Below, one piece after another: positions 16,707 to 25,931 of a stretch of 64,000 bases of DNA; within the stretch, counting starts at the first letter, position 1, and every line of letters begins with the position of its first letter. A program made the translations under genes and the position numbers. A model generated the notes under the pieces. The model was not told the DNA's origin. It worked only from the letters and a program-made list of their open reading frames with translations, and ran no database searches. Source of the stretch: Bradyrhizobium sp. sGM-13 (GTDB taxonomy: Bacteria; Pseudomonadota; Alphaproteobacteria; Rhizobiales; Xanthobacteraceae); assembly GCF_018398875.1 (NCBI RefSeq), contig NZ_JAGWDK010000016.1:1-64000 (forward strand), in the 5' to 3' direction.

Positions 16707-16946
16707 CAGGGTTCCTCGGATACTGGTTCTTGACGAATTCTTGGCGATCTTGATGTCGCACCGGCAAATGTGCCGCCGATGCAGGGGCCGCGCAAGCGCT
16801 TAACTTGGGGGGCCGCCCTTCCCTGGATGCACGGCGGCGCGCGTTTTCCTTTTCCCTTGTGGGAGAAGGGAGAAACGCCCGCGATTGACAGGCCAATCGA
16901 TCCCAACCCAAATGTCTGCCCAAGAAACGGAAACGAGGCGGAGCGC

Positions 16947-18659
16947 GTGGCTGGCAACGAACAAGAGAATTACGAATGCGACGCGCTGGTGGTGGGCTCC
17001 GGCTGTGCCGGGATGTCGGCAGCGGTCACCGCGGGGCATCACGGGCTCAACGTTCTCATCGTCGAAAAGGAGCCGCGCTTCGGCGGCACTACCGCCCGCT
17101 CCGGCGGCTGGCTATGGATTCCCGGCACTTCGCTGGCGAAAGCGTGGGGCATCGAGGAAAGCCCGGATCAGGCACGGACCTATCTGCGCCACGAGGCCGG
17201 CAACAGTTTTGACGCCGCGCGCGTCGATGCGTTTCTCTCCGCCGGTCCCGAGGCGGTGGACTTTTTCACCAGCAAGACGGCCGTGCAGTTCGACATGCCG
17301 CTGACCTTTCCGGATTACCACGCGGAATCCCCTGGCGGCGCGCAGGGCGGTCGCTCGATGGTGACGCGGCCGTTCGATGGCCGCGAGCTGGGCCAGCATA
17401 TCAAGGATCTCGGCAATCCCCTCCCCGAACTCACCGTGTTCGGCATGATGCTGGGCTCCGGCAAGGAGATTATCCATTTCATGCGGGCGACCAAATCGCT
17501 GACTTCGGCGGTCTACGTCGCAAAACGCCTGTCGAAGCATTTGATGGACGTGATGCGCCACGGCCGCGGCATGACCTTGACCAACGGCAATGCGCTGGCC
17601 GGGCGGCTGGCGAAATCCGCGTTCGACCTGAAAATTCCGCTGTGGCTGTCCTCGCCGGTTCACGAGCTGATCGTCGAGGATGGCGCGGTGCGCGGCGCGA
17701 TCGTCGAGCGCCATGGCAAGCTGGTGCGCATCATCGCCAAGCGCGGCGTGGTGCTCGCCTGCGGCGGCTTTCCGCATGATACAGCGAGGCGCAAGACGAT
17801 GTTTGCGCACGCGCCCACCGGGGCCGAGCATTTTTCGCCGGGCCCCGTCGGCAACACCGGCGACGGATTGCGGCTGGCAGAGACCGCCGGCGGCCGCATC
17901 GAGGATACGCTGCCGAACGCGGCTGCCTGGGTGCCGGTCTCGATCACCGAACGCAAGGACGGCTCCAAGGGCGTGATGCCGCATTTCATCGATCGCGCGA
18001 AACCGGGCGTCATTGCGGTGATGCGCGACGGCAGGCGCTTTGCCAATGAAGGCAATTCCTATCATGACTTCGTGCAGGCAATGGTGAAGGCTGCAAAACC
18101 CGGCGAGGAGATCACTGCGTTCCTGCTGTGCGATCACCGCGCGCTGCGAAAATACGGCCTCGGCTGCGTGCCGCCGTTTCCGATGCCGCTGCGCCATCAT
18201 CTCGCCACCGGCTACCTCAAGCGCGGCGCAACACTGGCTGAACTGGCTGATAGAACCGGCATCGACCGACAGGGGCTCGAAGCGACGATCGCCGAGTTCA
18301 ACGCCTCGGCCGAGGAAGGGCGCGATCCCGCATTTGGCAAGGGATCACGCGCCTATAACCGCTACCAGGGCGATGCGCTGCACGGGCCGAACCCCTGCGT
18401 CGCGCCGATCAAGGACGGACCGTATTATGCGATCAAGCTGGTGGTCGGCGATCTCGGCACCTATGCCGGCATCAAGACCGATGCGCATGCCCGCGCGCTC
18501 GACGAACACGGCCAGCCGATCGCCGGCCTCTACGCCGCCGGCAACGACATGGCGAGCATCATGGGCGGCAACTATCCCGGCGCCGGTATCACGCTGGGCC
18601 CCGCGCTGACGTTTGGATACATCGCCGGCAAGCATCTTGCGGGCGGGGCTGCGCACTAG
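16947..18659 (+). CDS. FAD-dependent dehydrogenase, 3-ketosteroid dehydrogenase / fumarate reductase-like
   Basis: 570 aa from a GTG with GAGGCGGAG upstream. Dinucleotide-binding motif VGSGCAGMSAA (about 16-26) with E40 ending the second strand, then GGTTARSGGWLW (46-57), the FAD contact typical of KSTD/fumarate-reductase flavoproteins. Late motif GLYAAGNDMASIMGGNYPGAGITLGPALTFGY is the conserved FAD-binding C terminus of KSTD-like enzymes. Such enzymes introduce or reduce C=C bonds in steroids or related ketones. It is divergent from the amidohydrolase-Rieske operon with 240 bp between, which points to a shared catabolic locus. Substrate unproven. Confidence 0.87.
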   Translation: MAGNEQENYECDALVVGSGCAGMSAAVTAGHHGLNVLIVEKEPRFGGTTARSGGWLWIPGTSLAKAWGIEESPDQARTYLRHEAGNSFDAARVDAFLSAGPEAVDFFTSKTAVQFDMPLTFPDYHAESPGGAQGGRSMVTRPFDGRELGQHIKDLGNPLPELTVFGMMLGSGKEIIHFMRATKSLTSAVYVAKRLSKHLMDVMRHGRGMTLTNGNALAGRLAKSAFDLKIPLWLSSPVHELIVEDGAVRGAIVERHGKLVRIIAKRGVVLACGGFPHDTARRKTMFAHAPTGAEHFSPGPVGNTGDGLRLAETAGGRIEDTLPNAAAWVPVSITERKDGSKGVMPHFIDRAKPGVIAVMRDGRRFANEGNSYHDFVQAMVKAAKPGEEITAFLLCDHRALRKYGLGCVPPFPMPLRHHLATGYLKRGATLAELADRTGIDRQGLEATIAEFNASAEEGRDPAFGKGSRAYNRYQGDALHGPNPCVAPIKDGPYYAIKLVVGDLGTYAGIKTDAHARALDEHGQPIAGLYAAGNDMASIMGGNYPGAGITLGPALTFGYIAGKHLAGGAAH

Positions 18660-18725
18660 AAATGTCCGGAGCTGGAACGAACCTCGATGGAATCGATTGT
18701 CTCGAATCGAACCGGAGACCGTTCC

Positions 18726-19196
18726 ATGCGTCTGCTACACCTTTGCGCTGCCATCGTCGCTTGGAGCTTCGTTCCCATCCTCGCCTTTGCCGGCGACGCC
18801 GAATGGCGGCGATACGTGATCGCGAGCACCGGGACCAGCGTCGACATGCCGGTCTCGATCTTCACCGTCGACGCCGGACCGCCGGAAGGCGGCACCGGAC
18901 GGCGCTTTTTCACCGACGACCGCCGCGCCGACCTGACGGTGCAGTCCGTTCCCAACCCCGACAACGATTCGCCCGCCACGTTCCTGGCCAAGATGCGGTC
19001 GCCTGCCGGCATCATCTATAAACGGATCACATCTGATTTCTTCGTTGTGTCCAGCACTCGCAAGGACCGGATCTGGTACAACCGCTGCAACCGCGGCAAC
19101 GGTACCCTGAACTGCGTCATGATCAATTATCCCGTCTCCGAAAAACGCCAGTGGGACAACGTGGTCACGCGGATAAGCCATACGCTGCGAAGCTAG
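18726..19196 (+). CDS. secreted protein of unknown function
   Basis: 156 aa from an ATG with GGAG upstream. Residues 1-22 are a signal peptide (LCAAIVAWSFVPILAFAG). The mature part has WRRYVIASTGTSVDMPVSIF and two cysteines in YNRCNRGNGTLNCVMINYP that may form a disulfide. No enzyme motif. Likely a small periplasmic protein; ends with TAG. Confidence 0.7.
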   Translation: MRLLHLCAAIVAWSFVPILAFAGDAEWRRYVIASTGTSVDMPVSIFTVDAGPPEGGTGRRFFTDDRRADLTVQSVPNPDNDSPATFLAKMRSPAGIIYKRITSDFFVVSSTRKDRIWYNRCNRGNGTLNCVMINYPVSEKRQWDNVVTRISHTLRS

Positions 19197-19316
19197 CGCG
19201 CTCGTGACCGGATCTTAGGCAATCGGGAAAAAATAGCAGTTCTATTCTGGCGCGGGGAACCGTCCGATATGCACTGCGTTGCCGATGGTCCGCATCAGTA
19301 ACCGCGAGGTTGTTTC

Positions 19317-20825
19317 GTGAATCGCAGGGATTTCCTCGCTGTTTCCGCATTACCTTTGGCAACCGGCGTAGCGCCCGGGTTTTTGTCCGCCGCCCGCGCC
19401 CAGCCTGCGCCGTTCGATCGATCCATCGTCCGGCAAATGGCGCGCGACCTCGCAAGCAAAGCCTACAAGGCGCCAAGCGAGAAGCTGCCCGACAATCTCA
19501 CCAATCTCGATTACGACCGGTATCGGGCGATCCGGTTCTTGCCGGACCGCGCGCTATGGCGCGGCGAAAAGTTACCGTTCGAGGTGCAGTTTTTCCATCG
19601 CGGATTTTTCTACAAGAACCGCGTCGACATCTTCGAGGTGAAGGACGGCCAGGCGGCACCAATCGCCTACCGGCCCGACCTGTTTTCATTCGGCGAGCTG
19701 GCGCCGCCCGGCCCGGCCGTCGATCTCGGCTTTGCCGGTTTTCGGCTGCATGCGCCAATCAACAAGCCGGACTATTATGATGAGGTTTGCGTCTTTCTCG
19801 GCGCAAGCTATTTCCGCGCCGTTGCCAAGGGACAATTGTACGGCCTTTCGGCGCGGGGGCTCGCCATCAACACCGGCGAAGCCAAGGGCGAGGAATTTCC
19901 GTTCTTCAAGACCTTCTGGATCGAGAAGCCGGCGCCGGGCGCCAACTCCATCGTCGTGCACGCGTTGCTCGATAGCGAGAGCGCCGCCGCGGCCTATCGC
20001 TTCACCATCCGCCCGGGCGACACCACCGTGTTCGACGTCGAAATGGCGATCTATCCGCGCGTCGATCTGCAACAAGCCGGCCTCGCGCCGATGACCAGCA
20101 TGTTCTTCTTTGGGCCGAACGACCGCAAGGACGTCGAAGACTTCCGTCCGTCGGTCCATGATTCAGACGGCTTGGCGGTTTTCAACGGCCGCGGCGAGGA
20201 ACTTTGGCGGCCGCTTCACAACCCGCGCGACCTTCAGGTCTCTTCGTTTGCCGATCTCAACCCACGCGGCTTCGGCCTGATGCAGCGTCAGAAGGATTTT
20301 GCCGCCTACCAGGACCTGGAATCGAATTTCGAGCGCCGGCCAAGCCTGTGGGCGGAGCCGATCGGCGATTGGGGCGAAGGCGAAGTGAAGCTGCTGGAAA
20401 TCCCGACCAAGGAAGAGATTCACGACAACATCGCATTATTCTGGCGCCCCAAAGCGGCGTTGCCGGCCAAAGGCGAGCACACCTACACTTACCGTTTGCA
20501 CTGGGGGCCGGATGCTCCAAAGTCGACGTCACTGGCACGATTTTCCCGGACAGGGATCGGCACACGAGGCGACAACGCTACGCTCTTCGTGCTCGACGTG
20601 ACCGGCGAGCGGCTGAAATCGGTCGATCCGAAAAGCTTGCGCGGTGTCGTGACGGCCGAGAAGGCGAAAATCCAGAACATCGTTACCCAGCCAAACCCGG
20701 CGACAGGCGGCTGGCGATTGAGCTTTGAGTTGTTGAAGGAAAAGACCCCGGTCGAACTCCGCGCATCGCTCGTGCAGAACGAGGAGGCGGTATCGGAGGT
20801 CTGGGTTTATCGATGGACACCTTGA
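19317..20825 (+). CDS. opgG: periplasmic glucan biosynthesis protein OpgG/OpgD family (Tat-exported)
   Basis: 502 aa from a GTG. It begins NRRDFLAVSALPLATGVA, a twin-arginine signal ending near SAARAQ. The body follows the MdoG/OpgG beta-sandwich pattern (LPFEVQFFHRGFFYKNRVDI, FGPNDRKDVEDFRPSVHDSDGLA, PTKEEIHDNIALFWRP). OpgG/OpgD act in the periplasm on the backbone of osmoregulated glucans made by OpgH. The Tat signal is more typical of OpgD, so the exact orthology between G and D is open. It overlaps opgH by 13 bp, so the two are translationally linked. Confidence 0.88.
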   Translation: MNRRDFLAVSALPLATGVAPGFLSAARAQPAPFDRSIVRQMARDLASKAYKAPSEKLPDNLTNLDYDRYRAIRFLPDRALWRGEKLPFEVQFFHRGFFYKNRVDIFEVKDGQAAPIAYRPDLFSFGELAPPGPAVDLGFAGFRLHAPINKPDYYDEVCVFLGASYFRAVAKGQLYGLSARGLAINTGEAKGEEFPFFKTFWIEKPAPGANSIVVHALLDSESAAAAYRFTIRPGDTTVFDVEMAIYPRVDLQQAGLAPMTSMFFFGPNDRKDVEDFRPSVHDSDGLAVFNGRGEELWRPLHNPRDLQVSSFADLNPRGFGLMQRQKDFAAYQDLESNFERRPSLWAEPIGDWGEGEVKLLEIPTKEEIHDNIALFWRPKAALPAKGEHTYTYRLHWGPDAPKSTSLARFSRTGIGTRGDNATLFVLDVTGERLKSVDPKSLRGVVTAEKAKIQNIVTQPNPATGGWRLSFELLKEKTPVELRASLVQNEEAVSEVWVYRWTP

Positions 20826-22957
20826 CGAAGGCCGGCGGTTCGCCTGGAAAGCGGGACATCCCGCTGACCGATTTCCTTCCTCCGGAATCGCCGACGGATA
20901 TGACGGTGCAGGCGTTGCGGCGGTTCCAGCCGCCGCCGGCGTCCGATTTTGCGCCGATGTGGATCCGGCGCGCCTTCGTTCTGACCGGCACCGCGATGCT
21001 GACCGCGGCAGGCTGTTATGAGATGTACCGGGTGCTCCGGGTCGGAGGTGTCACGGTCCTGGAGTCGATCATCCTTGCGCTGTTCGTGCTGCTGTTTGCA
21101 TGGATCGCCTTCTCCTTCATGTCGGCGCTTGGCGGTTTCTTCGTGCTGCTGATGAGAAGGAAGGATGAGCTAGGCATCGACGCCAGTGCGCCTCTGCCCG
21201 CGATCCACAGCCGCACCGCGATGCTGCTGCCGACCTATAATGAGGATCCCTATCGCGTGCTGGCGAGGTTGCGCGCGATCTACGAATCGGTGGAGCAGAC
21301 CGGACACGGTGCGCAATTCGATTGGTTCGTGCTTAGCGACACCACCGACACCGCGATCTGGATCGCCGAGGAAAAATGTTTCCTCAAGCTTCGGCAGGAC
21401 GTCGGCAGCGCCGCCGCGATCTTCTATCGCCACCGCCCTGAGAATACCGCGCGCAAGTCGGGCAATATCGAGGAGTGGGTCAGGCGGTTCGGCTCCAAAT
21501 ATGAATGCATGCTGATCCTGGACGCCGACAGTTTGATGACGGGCGACAGCATCGTTCGGCTCGTTGCCGCGATGGAGGCGCATCCGAAGGTGGCACTGAT
21601 TCAGACGCTACCCGTCATCGTCAATGCAAGATCGCTGTTCGCGCGCTGGCAGCAATTCGCAGGCCGCCTGTACGGTCCGATGCTGGCCGCGGGGATCGCC
21701 TGGTGGCATGGCTCGGAAGGCAATTACTGGGGCCACAACGCCATCATTCGCGTCCGCGCCTTTGCGCAGCATGCAGGGCTACCCGAACTCAGCGGACGCA
21801 AGCCGTTCGGCGGGCATATCATGAGCCATGACTTCATCGAAGCGGCGCTGATGCGACGCGGCGGCTGGGCCATCCACATGGCGCCGACGCTCCGCGGCAG
21901 TTACGAGGAATCTCCGCCCACGCTTTCAGATTTTGCCGCGCGTGACCGTCGCTGGTGCCAGGGCAATCTGCAGCACCTGGCGCTGCTGCCAACCCGCGGC
22001 TTTCACTGGGTCTCGCGGCTTCATCTGCTGACGGGGATCGGGTCGTACCTCACCGCGCCGCTCTGGCTGATCTTTCTTGTTTTCGGAATCCTGGTCTCGT
22101 TGCAAGCACAGTTCGTACGGCCCGAGTATTTTCCGAAAGGATATTCGTTGTTTCCGCAATGGCCGGCGCAGGATCCTGTCCTGGCAGCATGGGTATTTGC
22201 AGGCACGATGGGAATGCTGATCGTGCCGAAGCTGCTGGCCTTCATCGTGCTCCTTGCCGATCGCGACACGCGCAGGAAGTTCGGCGGCGGCCTGCTGGTG
22301 CTTGCCGGCATCGGTGCCGAGACAATCCTTTCCGGTCTGACTGCGCCTGTCATGATGATCTTCCAGTCGTCCGCTGTCGGCGAAATCCTGTTCGGCCGCG
22401 ACGCAGGATGGCAGGTTCAGCGCCGGGACGACGGCGCAGTCGCGCAGCGCGACATCCTCGGCACCTATTCAGTGCCGACACTGATTGGCATCGCCATGGC
22501 CATCAGCGCCTATGCCGTGTCGCTGTCGTTGCTGCTGTGGATGACGCCGGTGATCCTCGGGCTGCTGCTTTCCATTCCGATCGCAATGCTGTCGTCGTCG
22601 CCGGGTGCAAACCGCCGGTCCGGATTGTTCAGGACCCCCGAGCAGACGGCGCCGCCGCCGGTGCTGGCGCGCGCCAATGAGCTCGCGGGCGCGCCGCATT
22701 CGTCGCTCCCCTGCCCGCTGCGCGAATTGCTCGACGATGCTCGCCTGCTCGAAGCACACCTGAACAACCTCTCCGGGCAAAAGCCGCGGAAGCGCGGCGA
22801 CGTCGATCCGCATCTCGCGATCGCGCGCGCGAAGATCGAAGATGCCGAAACGTTCGAGGAGGCGGCAGGGTTTCTGAGCCCGCGCGAGAAGTTCGCGGTG
22901 CTCAATGCGCCGACGGTTCTTGCAGGCTTGTTGGCGTTGCCCGATCATCGAGCGTGA
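20813..22957 (+). CDS. opgH: glucans biosynthesis glucosyltransferase H
   Basis: 714 aa inner-membrane GT2 enzyme that polymerises UDP-glucose into the linear backbone of periplasmic glucans. N-terminal membrane helices precede a cytoplasmic catalytic domain with LLPTYNED, LILDADSLM (DxD), GHIMSHDFIEAALMRRGGW and RDRRWCQGN (the QxxRW-type motif); more helices follow (LWLIFLVFGILVSL, LIGIAMAISAYAVSLSLL). The C-terminal tail is Pro- and charge-rich. Starts inside opgG, as in other opgGH operons. Probably osmotically regulated, though no element is visible. Confidence 0.92.
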   Translation: MDTLTKAGGSPGKRDIPLTDFLPPESPTDMTVQALRRFQPPPASDFAPMWIRRAFVLTGTAMLTAAGCYEMYRVLRVGGVTVLESIILALFVLLFAWIAFSFMSALGGFFVLLMRRKDELGIDASAPLPAIHSRTAMLLPTYNEDPYRVLARLRAIYESVEQTGHGAQFDWFVLSDTTDTAIWIAEEKCFLKLRQDVGSAAAIFYRHRPENTARKSGNIEEWVRRFGSKYECMLILDADSLMTGDSIVRLVAAMEAHPKVALIQTLPVIVNARSLFARWQQFAGRLYGPMLAAGIAWWHGSEGNYWGHNAIIRVRAFAQHAGLPELSGRKPFGGHIMSHDFIEAALMRRGGWAIHMAPTLRGSYEESPPTLSDFAARDRRWCQGNLQHLALLPTRGFHWVSRLHLLTGIGSYLTAPLWLIFLVFGILVSLQAQFVRPEYFPKGYSLFPQWPAQDPVLAAWVFAGTMGMLIVPKLLAFIVLLADRDTRRKFGGGLLVLAGIGAETILSGLTAPVMMIFQSSAVGEILFGRDAGWQVQRRDDGAVAQRDILGTYSVPTLIGIAMAISAYAVSLSLLLWMTPVILGLLLSIPIAMLSSSPGANRRSGLFRTPEQTAPPPVLARANELAGAPHSSLPCPLRELLDDARLLEAHLNNLSGQKPRKRGDVDPHLAIARAKIEDAETFEEAAGFLSPREKFAVLNAPTVLAGLLALPDHRA

Positions 22958-23087
22958 GACGAGCTCCTTCGAAGTTTTACCTCATAATTGCAATCTAGAG
23001 TGGGTGATCGACTGGGATGAGGCTGGCGGCCGTCCAGTCTTGGCCGGCACGGCAAATCTGCTAGACTGCCTGCCAGCGAGGCGCAAA

Positions 23088-24851
23088 ATGGAAACGCCTG
23101 GACCCGAGCGAAGGCTCGCAGCAATCCTTGCCGCCGACATGGTCGGCTTTAGCCGGCTGATGGAGGTCGACGAGGCAGGGACACTCGCACGCCTGAAGAC
23201 CCACCGGCTTGAACTCATTGATCCGGCCATCGCCAAGAATCGCGGTCACATTATCAAGACGACCGGCGATGGCCTGCTGGTCGAATTCCAGAGTGTTGCC
23301 GACGCAGTGCTGTGCGCCGCCGAAGTCCAGCGCAGGATGATGCGGCGCAATGCCGACGTGTCGCCGGCGCGGTGGATTCAGTTCCGCATCGGCATCAATC
23401 TGGGCGACGTCATCATCGAGGAAAACGACATTTTTGGCGACGGCGTCAATGTCGCGGCGCGGCTCGAGGTGCTCGCCGAGCCGGGCGGCATATGCGTCTC
23501 GGGGGCGGTGCGCGATCAAGTCGGTGATCGGCTCGACGAGATCGCATTTGAGGATCTCGGCGAGCAGAACGTCAAGAATATCAGCCGCCCGATCCACGTC
23601 TTTCGGGTGCGGCTTGAGCCAGCAACCGCAGCGACCGAGAGTGGCAAGGATAGCTCTGCCGCGACGTCCGTTACCAGAAAGCCGTCCATCGCTGTGCTTC
23701 CGCTGGTCAACATGAGCGGTGATCCGGAGCAGGAATTCTTTGCCGACGGCCTCACCGAGGACATCATTACCGAACTGTCGCGCTTCCGCGACCTTCTCGT
23801 CATCTCGCGGAACTCGACCTTCGTGCATAAGGGCAAAGCCGTAAAGGTGCAGGAGGTCGCACGCGAACTCGACGTCGAATATGTCCTGGAGGGCAGCGTA
23901 CGCAAGGTCGGCGATCGCGTCCGTGTCACCGTGCAGTTGATCGACGCGCAAACCGACCGGCATGTCTGGGCCGAACGTTATGATCGCAAGCTCGAGGATA
24001 TCTTCGCCATCCAGGACGAGGTGACCGGGGCGATCGTTGCCACGCTTCCCGGCCGCGTCGAGGCCGCCACGCAGGAACGGGCGAACCGCAAGCGGCCGGA
24101 CAGCATGGCCGCCTATGAATGCGTGCTCGCCGCCAAAGTCCTGCACCACCGCTCACGGCGTGAAGACAATGCGCAGGCCCAGATCCTGCTCGACCGCGCC
24201 ATCGCGCTCGATCCGAATTATGCGCACGCCCACGCCTGGAAGGCGTGCGTGCTGGGTCAGACCTGGGTCTACGGTTGGTGCGAAGATCGCGACGCCACCT
24301 TCCAGCAGGTGGCTGACGAGTTGCAGATCGCGCTGGCGCTCGATGACAATGACAGCGACGTTCACCGCATCCTGGCCGCGGTGAACCTGACGCGCAACGA
24401 TCATGACAGGGCGGTCTACCATCAGGAGCGGGCACTCGCACTCAATCCCAACTACGATATCGTCGTGGTGCAGCAGGGCGAGCTTCTGACATGGCTGGGG
24501 CGGCCGGAAGAAGGGATCGACTGGATCAAGAAAGCAATGCGCCTCAACCCGTTCCACCCCGAGCGCTTCTGGAGCCACCTCGGTCGCGCGTATTATTGCG
24601 CGGAGAAATTTGCCGAAGCCGCAGAGGCGTTCGCGCGGATCACGCGGCCTGATTTCACCCATCACGCCTTCCTCGCCGCCATCTTCGCGCAGATGGGCGA
24701 CGCCGTTGCGGCCGGCGCGCATGCCGCAGAGGTCATCAAGCTTGAGCCGGGTTTCTCGGTAGCCGGCTATCTCGCGACCCAGCACTACAAGCACGAGGCC
24801 GACCGGGCACGCCACGAGGCCGGCCTGCTCAAGGCCGGGTTACCGGCGTGA
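23088..24851 (+). CDS. class III adenylate/guanylate cyclase with TolB-like and TPR domains
   Basis: 587 aa. Residues 5-175 form a class III nucleotide cyclase domain with the first metal Asp in LAADMVGFSRLM (D17) and the second in TTGDGLLVEF (D61); IFGDGVNVAARLE is the conserved dimer-arm segment. Then a TolB/FlgO-like domain (SIAVLPLVNMSGDPEQEFFADG) and TPR repeats (AIALDPNYAHAHAWKAC, ALALNPNYDIVVVQQGE). No membrane helix or receiver domain, so activity is probably set through the TolB-TPR part. The start at 23088 follows GAGGCG. It is 130 bp after opgH. Catalysis is inferred from the conserved Asp pair. Confidence 0.87.
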   Translation: METPGPERRLAAILAADMVGFSRLMEVDEAGTLARLKTHRLELIDPAIAKNRGHIIKTTGDGLLVEFQSVADAVLCAAEVQRRMMRRNADVSPARWIQFRIGINLGDVIIEENDIFGDGVNVAARLEVLAEPGGICVSGAVRDQVGDRLDEIAFEDLGEQNVKNISRPIHVFRVRLEPATAATESGKDSSAATSVTRKPSIAVLPLVNMSGDPEQEFFADGLTEDIITELSRFRDLLVISRNSTFVHKGKAVKVQEVARELDVEYVLEGSVRKVGDRVRVTVQLIDAQTDRHVWAERYDRKLEDIFAIQDEVTGAIVATLPGRVEAATQERANRKRPDSMAAYECVLAAKVLHHRSRREDNAQAQILLDRAIALDPNYAHAHAWKACVLGQTWVYGWCEDRDATFQQVADELQIALALDDNDSDVHRILAAVNLTRNDHDRAVYHQERALALNPNYDIVVVQQGELLTWLGRPEEGIDWIKKAMRLNPFHPERFWSHLGRAYYCAEKFAEAAEAFARITRPDFTHHAFLAAIFAQMGDAVAAGAHAAEVIKLEPGFSVAGYLATQHYKHEADRARHEAGLLKAGLPA

Positions 24852-24982
24852 GTTTGGCGGCGATCAGGTCACATGGTGATAGCGGAGTTATTGACGATTC
24901 GGAGAAAGCTGACGACTCTTAGAGCTTGCTCGCGGTTGGCGGCAGTCCGTCTTCGCTTTCACTTCGTTCAAGCTACGCCGGA

Positions 24983-25045
24983 CACGCTTCGCCCTGAAGG
25001 TCTCCACGTGGCTGTGCAACGCGTAGCCCGTCAGGGCGAAGCGTG
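24983..25045. repeat. 15-bp perfect inverted repeat abutting tRNA-Val
   Basis: CACGCTTCGCCCTGA at 24983-24997 and TCAGGGCGAAGCGTG at 25031-25045, separated by 33 bp. The right arm overlaps the encoded CCA end of the tRNA gene by two bases. Could form a hairpin ending tRNA transcription, or be another intergenic palindrome. Confidence 0.65.
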
Positions 25046-25118
25046 GTGGGCGCGACAGGGATCGAACCTGTGACCCCTACCATGTCAAGGTAGTGCTCTC
25101 CCGCTGAGCTACGCGCCC
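25044..25118 (-). tRNA. tRNA-Val (GAC)
   Basis: The reverse complement folds as a 75-nt tRNA with encoded CCA: acceptor GGGCGCG / CGCGCCC, D-arm GCTC / GAGC, anticodon stem CTACC / GGTAG with loop TTGACAT (anticodon GAC), and T-arm ACAGG-TTCGATC-CCTGT. The discriminator base is A. Confidence 0.96.
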
Positions 25119-25252
25119 CAGAATGGGATGACCTGTCATCCCGCTCCAGCCTTGTTCGTATTGGGTGGGGTCCGTATATCGGCTCCAAAGCCCCCGGGCA
25201 AGGATGCTCGGGACTAATTTCTGGTGCCTTTTCGAACGAAATAGCCGCCGAA

Positions 25253-25612
25253 TCAGGCCGCCAGCATCTTGTTGACTTCGCTGACCAGTTCGCGGAGGTG
25301 AACGGGCTTGGCCAGCACCTTGGCGTTCTTGGGTGCCTCCGAATCGGAGTTCAGGGCGACCGCGGCAAAGCCGGTGATGAACATGATTTTGATGTCTGGG
25401 TCGAGTTCCGAGGCGCGGCGCGCCAGCTCGATGCCATCCATTTCGGGCATCACGATATCGGTCAGCAGCATCTCGAACGGCTCCTCGCGCAGCCGCTGAT
25501 AGGCCGACATGCCGTTGTCGTGGGGCGAGACCTGAAACCCGGCGTTTTCCAGCGCCTTGACCAGGAAACGTCGCATGTCGTTGTCGTCTTCGGCGAGGAG
25601 GATCTTGTGCAT
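25253..25612 (-). CDS. cpdR: CpdR-like single-domain response regulator
   Basis: 119 aa receiver only: acidic pocket AEDDNDM (D9, D10), phosphoacceptor in LLTDIVMPEMDG (D52), T80 and K102 (AKPVHLREL). Length and the next gene, N-formylglutamate amidohydrolase, match the CpdR locus of Rhizobiales. CpdR in Caulobacter and relatives steers ClpXP protease to the pole and is switched by the CckA-ChpT phosphorelay; the same role is inferred here. The start at 25612 gives the standard length; the longer frame upstream is not conserved-looking. Confidence 0.85.
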   Translation of the reverse strand: MHKILLAEDDNDMRRFLVKALENAGFQVSPHDNGMSAYQRLREEPFEMLLTDIVMPEMDGIELARRASELDPDIKIMFITGFAAVALNSDSEAPKNAKVLAKPVHLRELVSEVNKMLAA

Positions 25613-25931
25613 GGCGGTCAGTCGTCGAACCTGGCTTGGAGGATCATTGCGCCCACTAAGCCTGACAGAGGGTAAATTTCGGGTGAAAGGTAACGGCTTC
25701 TTGGCGGCAGCGGGCGGCGCTATTTTTGTAGCGGCGCGCATCTGGATCGATCAAGGCGGCGCTTTTCAGGCGCTTACGACATCTTCCAGGAGAACCGTGG
25801 CTTTTTTCGCTTGGCAGAATGATTACGATTACGGACAATGCATCCTTACAATACCCGCCCTTCCGGTAGAATCGGTCGCATGACCGGCCGGCCAAAGGGA
25901 AATGCGGACATTCAAGGGACGGCGCCCGACG

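Noticed and set aside
24983..25118. tRNA-associated genomic island attachment site
   Set aside because: No integrase, no direct repeat of the tRNA 3' end found in the window and the neighbouring genes are ordinary.
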